Assembly (NCBI GenBank): GCA_964526565.1
Contig: CAZGMC010000089.1
Span: 1-17,439 of the forward strand
Source of the DNA: CAZGMC01 sp964526565
Lineage (GTDB): Bacteria; Pseudomonadota; Alphaproteobacteria; DSM-16000; Inquilinaceae
Direction: 5' to 3'
DNA: 17,439 bases
Shown here: positions 1 to 6,705 of the stretch, piece after piece
Position numbering within the stretch: position 1 is the first letter of the stretch
How the letters are laid out: each line of letters starts with the position of its first letter
Program-made: the position numbers and the translations under genes
The notes under the pieces: generated by a model
Seen by the model: only the letters and a program-made list of their open reading frames with translations
Told to the model about the DNA's origin: nothing
The model's database searches: none

Positions 1-44
1 GGTTCCTCCCTTCAGCACCCCCATCCTAACCCAGTCCGAAAAGA

Positions 45-79
45 CAAGGCTGGGCTGAGCGAAGCGAAGCCCAGCCTTG
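45..79. repeat. REP-like extragenic palindrome (first of a pair)
   Basis: A perfect 12-bp inverted repeat, CAAGGCTGGGCT at 45-56 and AGCCCAGCCTTG at 68-79, encloses an 11-nt loop GAGCGAAGCGA. It lies outside any gene, upstream of cysD. The core GGCTGGGCT...AGCCCAGCC is shared with the palindromes at 98-121 and 4727-4748, so this is a dispersed element and not a chance hairpin. It resembles the short REP palindromes found in many proteobacterial intergenic regions. No T-tract follows, so it is not a typical intrinsic terminator. Confidence 0.7.
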
Positions 80-97
80 ACCGCGGCGGCGGGAATT

Positions 98-121
98 GCT
101 GGGCTTTGCAGCCCAGCCTAC
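98..121 (-). repeat. REP-like palindrome with GTAG signature
   Basis: An 8-bp stem (GCTGGGCT at 98-105, AGCCCAGC at 110-117) closes over a TTGC loop. Read on the minus strand the element begins GTAG at 121-118, the tetranucleotide that typically precedes the palindrome of REP elements mobilised by RAYT (TnpA_REP) transposases. It sits 18 bp from the palindrome at 45-79, so the two make a paired, BIME-like arrangement. A near copy lies at 4727-4748. Confidence 0.65.
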
Positions 122-360
122 GGATCACGACATCGCCCGTGCCCGGCCATCGGCCGTCCGAGTGTTGCGGCCGCGCCGGGATGAACCAACCATAAGGCCG
201 AGCCCGAACGAATCGGCTGCCGGACCATCCGCCGGTTTAGGTTGCCGCCGGTTTAGGTTGCCGCGGTGTGCTCAGTCCGGTAGGGTCTCGCGCCAATCGC
301 GGCGGCTGGGGACGGCCCGGCCGGCCGCTTCGTTCACCCAACCGGAATGCCGGCACGCCG
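122..360. other. Upstream region of cysD
   Basis: I find no credible gene here. Frames open across it have no homology-like content and no ribosome binding site. The region holds the 16-bp tandem repeat at 231-262 and presumably the cysD promoter. I could not identify a -35/-10 pair with acceptable spacing: TTGCGG at 165-170 has no suitable partner 16-18 bp downstream. Confidence 0.5.
231..262. repeat. Perfect 16-bp tandem direct repeat upstream of cysD
   Basis: GCCGGTTTAGGTTGCC occurs at 231-246 and again, without mismatch or spacer, at 247-262. The second copy ends 98 bp before the cysD start. Its TTTAGG core is AT-richer than its surroundings. Tandem half-sites at this distance could bind an activator or repressor of the cys operon, but a simple slipped-strand duplication would look the same. 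Confidence 0.6.
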
Positions 361-1158
361 ATGTTGAGCTATCTCGACGACCTCGAGTCGCGCACGATCT
401 ACATTCTCCGCGAGGCATTCTCACGGATCGAGCCGCTGGGCATGCTGTGGTCGATCGGCAAGGACTCCACCGCCCTGCTGTACATGGTGCGCAAGGCCTT
501 CTTCGGGCATGCGCCGATCCCGATGATCCAGCTCGAGACCGAGATGGAGCTGCCGGAGGTCTACGAGTTCCGCGACTGGATCGCCAGGGAGTGGAACATG
601 GACCTGCGCGTCGAGCTGTGCCCGCCGGAGGATGAGATGGACCCGACGCTGCCGCCGGCCTCGCGGGCCGCGGCGCGCAAGACGGTCGGTCTGCGCCGGT
701 TGATGGAGCGGGACAAGTACCGCGGCATCATCCTGGGCATCCGCCGCGACGAGCAGTCGATGCGCGCCAAGGAACGCGTGTTCAGCCCGCGCGACCTGGA
801 CGGCCACTGGGACTTCCGCGACCAGCCGCCCGAGTTCTGGGACCAGTACAAGACCGACTTCCCGGAAGGCACCCACGTGCGCATCCACCCGCTGCTGCAC
901 TGGACCGAGCTGGACATCTGGCGCTACACCAAACGCGAGCGCATCCCCATCGTGCCGCTCTACCTGGCCCGCGACGGCAAGCGCTACCGCTCCCTCGGCG
1001 AGAAGAACATCACCTTCCCGATCGACAGCAACGCCGCCTCGATCGACGACATCATCACCGAGCTGGAAATGATCCGCACGCCGGAGCGCGCCGGCCGCGC
1101 CATGGACCACGAAAGCGAAGACAGCTTCGAACGGCTGCGCGCGGCGGGGTATATGTAA
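361..1158 (+). CDS. cysD: Sulfate adenylyltransferase subunit 2 (CysD)
   Basis: The 265-aa product is the catalytic subunit of ATP sulfurylase, which with the GTPase CysN converts sulfate and ATP to adenosine 5'-phosphosulfate in the cytoplasm. It has the ATP pyrophosphatase (PAPS reductase-like) fold. The PP-loop SIGKDS is at residues 31-36, and a conserved segment RRDEQSMRAKERVFSPRD follows from about residue 127, matching the RAKER block of known CysD proteins. It is shorter than E. coli CysD (about 300 aa) and lacks part of its N-terminus, as in other members of this divergent clade. ATG 361 is chosen because homology starts at MLSYLDDLE, although no strong Shine-Dalgarno precedes it. It is probably co-transcribed with three DUF29 genes and cysNC. 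Confidence 0.93.
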   Translation: MLSYLDDLESRTIYILREAFSRIEPLGMLWSIGKDSTALLYMVRKAFFGHAPIPMIQLETEMELPEVYEFRDWIAREWNMDLRVELCPPEDEMDPTLPPASRAAARKTVGLRRLMERDKYRGIILGIRRDEQSMRAKERVFSPRDLDGHWDFRDQPPEFWDQYKTDFPEGTHVRIHPLLHWTELDIWRYTKRERIPIVPLYLARDGKRYRSLGEKNITFPIDSNAASIDDIITELEMIRTPERAGRAMDHESEDSFERLRAAGYM

Positions 1159-1237
1159 GGTTGGCGGGCGCGCCACCGGCTGCGGCCGGATGCGCCCCGG
1201 CGCGTGCCGCAGGGCCGGGCGGCTTGGGATGCGAGGG

Positions 1238-1699
1238 ATGGGCTCCACCCTGTACGAGACCGACTACTACGCCTGGACGCAGGAACAGGCCGAGCGCCTG
1301 CGCCGGCTGATCCGTGACGACCGCATCGATGCCGAGCATCTTGCCGAGGAGGTCGAGGACTTGGGGCAGGGCTGGCTCGCCGGCGCCGAAAGCTGCGTCG
1401 AGCGGATCCTGGAGCATTTCCTCAAGATCGAGTTCTCCGGACTCGAGCAGCCGGTCGGCCATTGGCGGGTCGAGATCGACACGTTTCGCATCAAGCTGGA
1501 GGACCGCACAACCCCGGTCATCTGCCGCAAGCTGCAGGACAGGCTGGGGCGTCGCTACCGCGTCGCCCGCAACCGGGTGTTCAACGCGCTGCGCAACGAC
1601 GTGCCGGGGATCGGCGACCGCCTGCCGGAGGACTGCCCGTACGGGCTCGACCAGGTGTACGATCGCGACTGGTTTCCCTCGCCGCGGCTCAAGGCTTGA
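1238..1699 (+). CDS. DUF29 family protein, copy 1
   Basis: The 153-aa product belongs to the DUF29 family (small, mostly helical cytoplasmic proteins, function unknown). Family hallmarks are the N-terminal YETDYYAWTQ, the acidic helix AEHLAEEVEDLG near residues 31-42, and the C-terminal CPYGLDQVYDRDWFPSP. No signal peptide, membrane segment or obvious catalytic motif is visible. It starts 79 bp after cysD and ends 19 bp before the next paralogue. ATG 1238 aligns with the starts of the other copies; ATG 1229 is an in-frame alternative and neither has an ideal ribosome binding site. It is the most divergent of the three copies, notably in its QGWLAGAESC segment where the others read RSEFHAAA. 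Confidence 0.85.
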   Translation: MGSTLYETDYYAWTQEQAERLRRLIRDDRIDAEHLAEEVEDLGQGWLAGAESCVERILEHFLKIEFSGLEQPVGHWRVEIDTFRIKLEDRTTPVICRKLQDRLGRRYRVARNRVFNALRNDVPGIGDRLPEDCPYGLDQVYDRDWFPSPRLKA

Positions 1700-1718
1700 A
1701 GGGCCGAAGGCTTCCCAC

Positions 1719-2192
1719 ATGCCGTCAACTGCCATGCCCGCGACCCTCTACGACACCGACTACTATGCCTGGACGCAGCAACAGGCCGAACGGCTGCGCC
1801 GGATGGCCGGCGACAACCGCGTCGATGCCGAGCATCTGGCCGAGGAGGTCGAGGACTTGGGCAGAAGCGAGTTCCATGCTGCGGCCTCGTTCGTCGAGCT
1901 GGTCTTGCAGCATTTCCTGAAGATGGAGTTCTCGGGCCTGCACGACCCGCTGGATCACTGGCGCAACGAGATCGCCATCTTTCGCCTGCGGCTGGAGGAG
2001 CGCCTGACGCCGACCCTGCGCAACAGGATCGCGGCGACCATGGACCGGCGCTACGATCTGGCCCGGCGGGAGGCGGCCAAGGCCCTCGGCGACATCGAGG
2101 GGTTTCGGCTGCGCGTGCCGGCCGATTGTCCTTATACCCTTGATCAGGTTCTGGACGCGGACTGGTTTCCGGTGCCGCGGACGGACCCCTAG
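1719..2192 (+). CDS. DUF29 family protein, copy 2
   Basis: The 157-aa product is the second tandem DUF29 paralogue. It has YDTDYYAWTQ near the N-terminus, AEHLAEEVEDLG, and the terminal CPYTLDQVLDADWFP. ATG 1719 is preceded by GAAGG at 1706-1710 with 8-bp spacing, which favours it. ATG 1734 would align exactly with the starts of copies 1 and 3. From 1745 to 1886 its DNA matches copy 3 at 141 of 142 positions, after which the two diverge strongly. The function is unknown; its placement between cysD and cysNC is the only functional hint. Confidence 0.87.
   Translation: MPSTAMPATLYDTDYYAWTQQQAERLRRMAGDNRVDAEHLAEEVEDLGRSEFHAAASFVELVLQHFLKMEFSGLHDPLDHWRNEIAIFRLRLEERLTPTLRNRIAATMDRRYDLARREAAKALGDIEGFRLRVPADCPYTLDQVLDADWFPVPRTDP
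1745..1886 (+). repeat. 142-bp near-identical block, DUF29 copy 2
   Basis: This block aligns without gaps (offset 519) to 2264-2405 with one difference, G1793 versus C2312, which is synonymous (CGG/CGC, Arg). Similarity falls off sharply on both sides, including in the intergenic sequence upstream. The pattern suggests a recent gene-conversion tract or selection to keep the N-terminal third constant. Confidence 0.85.
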
Positions 2193-2252
2193 AGTGCCTC
2201 ACCACTGCGTTGCGGCCTGCCGGGACGGATATCAAGGCGCCGGAGACCATCC

Positions 2253-2717
2253 ATGCCGACGGACCTCTACGACACCGACTACTATGCCTGGACGCAGCAA
2301 CAGGCCGAACGCCTGCGCCGGATGGCCGGCGACAACCGCGTCGATGCCGAGCATCTGGCCGAGGAGGTCGAGGACTTGGGCAGAAGCGAGTTCCATGCTG
2401 CGGCCCGGTTCGTCGAGCTCGTGCTGGAGCAGTTCCTCAAGATCGAGTTCTCGCAGCTTGATCAGTCCGTCAATCACTGGCGCAAGGAGATCAAGGCTTT
2501 TCGCCGCCGCCTGCACCAGCGCCTGACGCCGACCCTGCGCCGGAAAATGCAGGACAGCCTGCAGGAGCGCTACGAGACGGCGGTCGACGATGCCGACCGC
2601 AGCCTGGATCCTGACGTGCCGGACTTCGCCGGCCGCGTTCCCGTTCAGTGTGCCTACACCTTCGACCAGGTTCTCGATCCCGACTGGTATCCCGCGCCGG
2701 CTGCCGACCGCGCCTGA
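2253..2717 (+). CDS. DUF29 family protein, copy 3
   Basis: The 154-aa product is the third DUF29 paralogue. It starts MPTDLYDTDYYAWTQ, carries AEHLAEEVEDLG, and ends with CAYTFDQVLDPDWYPAP. ATG 2253 has GGAG at 2242-2245 with 7-bp spacing. Residues up to about 51 are nearly identical to copy 2. The central region is more basic, with segments such as RKEIKAFRRRLHQRL, and differs from both other copies. The gene ends 56 bp before the cysNC start. No enzymatic or DNA-binding motif is recognisable. Confidence 0.87.
   Translation: MPTDLYDTDYYAWTQQQAERLRRMAGDNRVDAEHLAEEVEDLGRSEFHAAARFVELVLEQFLKIEFSQLDQSVNHWRKEIKAFRRRLHQRLTPTLRRKMQDSLQERYETAVDDADRSLDPDVPDFAGRVPVQCAYTFDQVLDPDWYPAPAADRA
2264..2405 (+). 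repeat. 142-bp near-identical block, DUF29 copy 3
   Basis: This is the partner of 1745-1886. It covers codons for residues about 5-51 of this copy and ends inside the codon where the proteins diverge (AASFVE versus AARFVE). Confidence 0.85.
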
Positions 2718-2773
2718 CCCCGCGACAGCGCCGGCCCGCCCCCCCTTCCTGGAACCCGCCTGAAGCCGCCATC

Positions 2774-4678
2774 ATGACCACCGACCTCAGTCACATCGAC
2801 CACCGCCAGCTCCGCATCGTCATCGTCGGCCATGTCGACCACGGCAAGTCGACCCTGATCGGCCGCCTGCTGCACGACACCGGCAGCCTGCCCGACGGCA
2901 AGTTCGAGGAGCTCAAGCTGGTCTGCTCGCGCCGCGGCATGCCCATGGAATGGTCGTTCGTGCTCGACGCCTTCCAGGCCGAGCGCGACCAGGCGGTGAC
3001 CATCGACACCACGCAGATCTGGTTCCGCACGCCGCGCCGCGAGTACGTCATCATCGACGCGCCGGGCCACCGCGAGTTCCTCAAGAACATGGTCAGCGGT
3101 GCCGCCCTGGCCGAGGCGGCGATCCTGGTGGTCGACGCCGAGGAGGGCGTGCGTGAGCAGACGCGGCGCCATGCCTACCTGCTGCACCTGCTCGGCCTGC
3201 GCCAGATCCTGGTCGCGGTCAACAAGATGGACCTGGTCGGCTATGCCGCCGAGCGGTTCGCCACAGTCAGCGCCGAGGTGGCCCGCTACCTCGACGAGAT
3301 CGGCCTGACGCCGACCAACATCGTCCCCATCTCGGCGCGCGAAGGCGACAACCTGGCCACCGGGTCGAGCCGCATGGTCTGGTACGACGGCCCGCCGCTG
3401 TTGCAGGCGCTCGACCGGTTCGAGCCGCTGTCGACGCCGATCGACCGGCCGCTGCGCTTCCCCATCCAGGACGTCTACAAGTTCGACGAGCGGCGCATCA
3501 TTGTCGGCCGCGTCGAGACCGGCATCCTGCGGGTCGGCGACACGCTGCTGTTCTCGCCGCACAACCGCACCGCGCGCGTCAAGTCGATCGAGGCCTGGAA
3601 CACGCCGGTGCCGCCGGTGGAGGCGCGCGCCGGTCAGGCCATCGGCATCACCCTGGACGAGCAGATCTTCGTCGAGCGCGGCAACATCGCCAGCCACGCC
3701 GAGCACGCGCCGATGCTGACCTCGGTGTTCCGGGCCAACCTGTTCTGGCTGGGCCACAAGCCGCTGGTTGCCGGCGGCACCTACAAGATGAAGCTGTCCA
3801 CGGAAGAGGCGCCGGTCACGGTCCAGTCCATCGAACGGGTCATTGACACCGAGACGCTGGCCGGCCGCCAAAGCCCCGAGGTGCTGCGCAACGAGGTGGC
3901 CGAGGTGGTCCTGCGCGCCCGCCGCATGCTGGCGCTGGACGAATACATCGGCAATCCGGCCACCGGCCGCTGCGCCCTGATTGATGTCTACGACACGGTC
4001 GCCGGCGGCGTCATCAACATGAAGGGCTACCCGGACCAGCGCCGCTCGTACATCGTCAAGGGCACCAACCTGACCGAGGTGCGGCACCTGATGACGGCCG
4101 ACGCCCGCGCCTTGCGCAACGGCCACAGCGGCGCGGTCATCTGGTTCACCGGCCTGTCGGGGTCGGGCAAGTCGACCCTGGCCATGCTGGTCGAGCGCTA
4201 CCTGTTCAACAGCGGCTTCCAGGTCACCGTGCTCGACGGCGACAATGTCCGGCGCGGGCTCAACGCCGACCTGGGCTTCGAGCCGGAGGACCGGGCAGAG
4301 AACATCCGCCGCGTCGGCGAGGTGGCGGGGCTGTTCGCGCAGGCCGGCATGGTGGTCATCAGCGCCTTCATCTCGCCCTATCAGGTCGACCGCGACCGGG
4401 CGCGCAGGGCCGCCCCCGACGCCTTCCACGAGGTCTACATCAAGGCCGACCTGGCAACGTGCGAGCAGCGCGACCCCAAGGGCCTGTACAGGAAGGCGCG
4501 CGCCGGCAAGATCACCGAGTTCACCGGCATCTCCGCCCCCTACGAGGCGCCGGCGGCGCCGGAGCTGGTGGTCGACACGGAAGCCTTCGGCATCGAGGAG
4601 TGTGTCGAGCAGATCGTCCGCTACATCCGCAAGGCGACCGCCCTCGACCCCGTCATGGCGGCAACGCAAACCGCCTGA
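2774..4678 (+). CDS. cysNC: Bifunctional sulfate adenylyltransferase subunit 1 / APS kinase (CysNC)
   Basis: The 634-aa fusion supplies the GTPase subunit of ATP sulfurylase and the APS kinase that makes PAPS. The N-terminal EF-Tu-like GTPase shows G1 GHVDHGKST (residues 19-27), G3 DAPGH (95-99) and G4 NKMD (150-153), followed by the beta-barrel domains. The APS kinase domain begins near residue 450, with P-loop GLSGSGKST at 460-468, then SAFISPYQVDRDRAR and DPKGLYRKARAGKITEFTG, all canonical. The G1 loop reads GHVDHGKST, as in EF-Tu, where enterobacterial CysN has GSVDDGKST. This fits the divergent CysD upstream. ATG 2774 is chosen because homology begins just after it; the frame is open further upstream over copy 3 of DUF29, but that part is a shadow. 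Such fusions are also called NodQ when located on symbiotic plasmids. Confidence 0.95.
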   Translation: MTTDLSHIDHRQLRIVIVGHVDHGKSTLIGRLLHDTGSLPDGKFEELKLVCSRRGMPMEWSFVLDAFQAERDQAVTIDTTQIWFRTPRREYVIIDAPGHREFLKNMVSGAALAEAAILVVDAEEGVREQTRRHAYLLHLLGLRQILVAVNKMDLVGYAAERFATVSAEVARYLDEIGLTPTNIVPISAREGDNLATGSSRMVWYDGPPLLQALDRFEPLSTPIDRPLRFPIQDVYKFDERRIIVGRVETGILRVGDTLLFSPHNRTARVKSIEAWNTPVPPVEARAGQAIGITLDEQIFVERGNIASHAEHAPMLTSVFRANLFWLGHKPLVAGGTYKMKLSTEEAPVTVQSIERVIDTETLAGRQSPEVLRNEVAEVVLRARRMLALDEYIGNPATGRCALIDVYDTVAGGVINMKGYPDQRRSYIVKGTNLTEVRHLMTADARALRNGHSGAVIWFTGLSGSGKSTLAMLVERYLFNSGFQVTVLDGDNVRRGLNADLGFEPEDRAENIRRVGEVAGLFAQAGMVVISAFISPYQVDRDRARRAAPDAFHEVYIKADLATCEQRDPKGLYRKARAGKITEFTGISAPYEAPAAPELVVDTEAFGIEECVEQIVRYIRKATALDPVMAATQTA

Positions 4679-4726
4679 GGCCGGGCTGGCGGAGTCAGCG
4701 TAACAGGTAGACTGTCACCGTAGTCT

Positions 4727-4748
4727 CTGGGCTTTGCAGCCCAGCCTG
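4727..4748 (-). repeat. REP-like palindrome between cysNC and pip
   Basis: CTGGGCT (4727-4733) and AGCCCAG (4738-4744) form a 7-bp stem with a TTGC loop. The first 21 bases are identical to 99-119, and the GTAG signature is here degenerate (GCAG on the minus strand). It lies in the 99-bp gap between the convergent ends of cysNC and pip, where it may help to end transcription from both sides, although no T-tract is present. Confidence 0.65.
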
Positions 4749-4777
4749 CGGATCGGTTGGCATTGAGGCCAAGGCTC

Positions 4778-5728
4778 TCACTTTATCGACCGGAATCGGT
4801 TGCTGGCCTCGATCAGCGCTGCGCGGATGCCGGGTTCCATGGCGGAATGGCCGGCGTCTGGGACGATCGAGTAGTGCGCCTCGGGCCACGCGCGGTGCAG
4901 CTCGTCGGCGCTCATGATCGGGCAGATGATGTCGTAGCGGCCGTGCACGATGATGGCCGGGATGTGCCGGATGCGATGCACGTCGTCGAGCAGCCGCGTC
5001 TCCGGGTCGAACCGGTTGTTCTTGAAGTAGTGCGCCTCGATGCGGGCCAGGCCCAGGGCGTGGCTGTCCTCGCCGGCCACGGCCAGCGTCTCCGGATTGG
5101 GCAGCAGCGTCGAGCAGGCGCCCTCGTACACGCTCCACGACCGCGCCGCCGGCAGGTGGATCGCCGGGTCCGAGTGGACCAGCCGGGCATGGTACGAGTA
5201 CAGCAGGTCGCGGCGCTCGCTCTCCGGCAGGAAGCCGGTGAAGCGCCGCCATGCCTCCGGAAAGATCAGGCGCATGCCGTACAGGAACCAGTCGATCTCG
5301 CGCTTCCGCATCAGGAAGATGCCGCGCAGGATCAGCGACAACGACCGGTCAGGGTGGGCCTGGGCATAGGCCAGCGCCAGGGTGCTGCCCCACGAGCCGC
5401 CCAGGACGTGCCAGCGCTCGATGCCCAGGTGGTCGCGCAGCGCCTCCATGTCGGCGACCAGTCGCTCGGTGGTGTTGCCGCGCAGCTCGCCCAGGGGCCG
5501 CGACCGTCCGGCGCCGCGCTGGTCGAAGATCACGATCCGGTAGTGCGACGGGTCGAACAGCCGCCGGTGCATGGGCGAGGCGCCGGCCCCCGGCCCGCCG
5601 TGAAGGAAGACGGCCGGCACGCCCTCGGGATTGCCGCACTGCTCCCAATACAGGCTGTGGATGTCGTCCACCTGCAGATAGCCGGTATGGTAGGGTTCGA
5701 TCGGCGGGAAAATGGCGTCACGCGGCAT
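4778..5728 (-). CDS. pip: Proline iminopeptidase (prolyl aminopeptidase, peptidase S33)
   Basis: The 316-aa cytoplasmic alpha/beta hydrolase is predicted to release N-terminal proline from peptides. It carries the S33 hallmarks: HGGPG (43-47, oxyanion region), DQRGAGRS (69-76), and the nucleophile elbow GGSWGST with Ser112. Asp266 (HGRYD) and His294 (DAGHS) complete the triad. Length and the opening segment with IEPY and GYL match the family. The start at 5728 is fixed by that homology; frames upstream run antisense to the neighbouring gene and are not family-like. The start overlaps that of the divergent nuclease-fold gene, so its promoter must lie inside that gene. Confidence 0.93.
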   Translation of the reverse strand: MPRDAIFPPIEPYHTGYLQVDDIHSLYWEQCGNPEGVPAVFLHGGPGAGASPMHRRLFDPSHYRIVIFDQRGAGRSRPLGELRGNTTERLVADMEALRDHLGIERWHVLGGSWGSTLALAYAQAHPDRSLSLILRGIFLMRKREIDWFLYGMRLIFPEAWRRFTGFLPESERRDLLYSYHARLVHSDPAIHLPAARSWSVYEGACSTLLPNPETLAVAGEDSHALGLARIEAHYFKNNRFDPETRLLDDVHRIRHIPAIIVHGRYDIICPIMSADELHRAWPEAHYSIVPDAGHSAMEPGIRAALIEASNRFRSIK

Positions 5729-6593
5729 GGGGCAAAATCTCGTCACGACTGCGGGCGGAAGCAATGTAGGCGCGGCAGCCGCCAAGGGCAAAATCCGTCG
5801 GTGCCTTCTTGGACCGTGGTGGTTCGCCGCATGGCTGGCGTCGCTGGCCTCGCTGCTTTGTCCGGACGTTGCTGCCGCCGGGCTGGATCGGCTGACGTCC
5901 GGCGGCACCGGGATCGTTGCCGAAGTGCTGGATGGCGACACGGTAGCGCTGGCCGACGGCCGGGTGGTCCGCCTCGCCGGCATCCTGGCCCCGCGATCGG
6001 AACCCGGCCGCCGCCAGGACGCCCATGCCACGGCGGCGCGCGAGCGTCTCGCCACCCTGGTCGCCGGCCGCCGCGTCGAGCTGCGCGAGGACAGCCGCAC
6101 GCTCGACCGGCACGGCCGCCGGCTGGCCCACCTGGTCCGGGCCGGGGACGGCCTGTGGGTGCAGGGCGCCCTGCTCGAGGCCGGGTTGGCGCGCGTGTAC
6201 ACGTTTGCCGACGTGCGCGCCCTGGCTGCGCAGATGTATGCGCTGGAAGCGGCGGCGCGGCAAGCCCGGCGCGGCCTGTGGGGCGGCCGCCGCCATGCCG
6301 TGCTGACGCCGGAGCAGGCCCATGGCGGGCGCTATGCCTTTCAGGTGGTCGAAGGCGTGGTGATCGCCGTCGCCGACGTGCGCAACCGCGTCTACCTGAA
6401 CTTCGGACCGGACTGGCGGACCGATTTCACCGTATCGGTGGCGCCGGGCGACCGGGCCCGCTTCCGCGAGGCCGGATTGGACCTGTTGGCGCTGCAAGGC
6501 CGCCGGTTGCGGGTGCGTGGCTGGGTGCGGTCGTACAACGGCCCATTGATCGACGCCGACCATCCTGAGCAGATCGAGGTTCTGCCGGAGTGA
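5712..6593 (+). CDS. Exported SNase-fold (thermonuclease-like) protein with altered active site
   Basis: The product is 293 aa from ATG 5712, or 288 aa from ATG 5727. A hydrophobic stretch at residues 31-50 ending near DVAAAG looks like a signal peptide, with an unusually long n-region. No ATG, GTG or TTG occurs in frame between 5727 and the nuclease domain. The SNase (OB-fold) domain spans about 67-195, with DGDT at 74-77, DRHGRR around 132-137 and the usual ARRGLWG end. A C-terminal region of about 90 residues follows. By motif alignment with staphylococcal nuclease, Asp21 (D76) and Arg87 (R136) are kept, but Asp40 is Leu and Glu43 is Arg in the GILAPR segment. Classical nuclease activity is therefore doubtful. 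Neither start has a convincing ribosome binding site. Confidence 0.85.
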   Translation: MASRGMGQNLVTTAGGSNVGAAAAKGKIRRCLLGPWWFAAWLASLASLLCPDVAAAGLDRLTSGGTGIVAEVLDGDTVALADGRVVRLAGILAPRSEPGRRQDAHATAARERLATLVAGRRVELREDSRTLDRHGRRLAHLVRAGDGLWVQGALLEAGLARVYTFADVRALAAQMYALEAAARQARRGLWGGRRHAVLTPEQAHGGRYAFQVVEGVVIAVADVRNRVYLNFGPDWRTDFTVSVAPGDRARFREAGLDLLALQGRRLRVRGWVRSYNGPLIDADHPEQIEVLPE

Positions 6594-6621
6594 CGTTCGC
6601 CGGGAGGCCTTGCGCCTGGTT

Positions 6622-6642
6622 CGCCATGGTGCGGCCATGGCG
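6622..6642. repeat. Inverted repeat upstream of ydbH
   Basis: CGCCATGG (6622-6629) and CCATGGCG (6635-6642) form a perfect 8-bp stem with a 5-nt loop, 28 bp after the SNase-like gene's stop codon. No T-tract follows. It may be an operator, an attenuating hairpin for ydbH, or part of a weak terminator. It would be coding sequence if ydbH starts at TTG 6610. Confidence 0.4.
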
Positions 6643-6705
6643 GCTTGCGTGCATGATCCCTCGGAGCATCGGGACACCTGTACTTTCATCGGGCGGCGAG
6701 CGCTG

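Noticed and set aside
165..196. Possible promoter TTGCGG ... CATAAG upstream of cysD
   Set aside because: The spacing is 20 bp and both hexamers are weak; not supportable as a promoter.
231..262. Start of a CRISPR array
   Set aside because: There are only two abutting copies without spacers and no cas genes.
2654..4669. 671-codon open frame on the minus strand
   Set aside because: It is antisense to cysNC, whose motifs are unmistakable.
4709..4726. AGACT/AGTCT inverted repeat after cysNC
   Set aside because: A 5-bp stem with an 8-nt loop and no T-tract is too weak to call a terminator.
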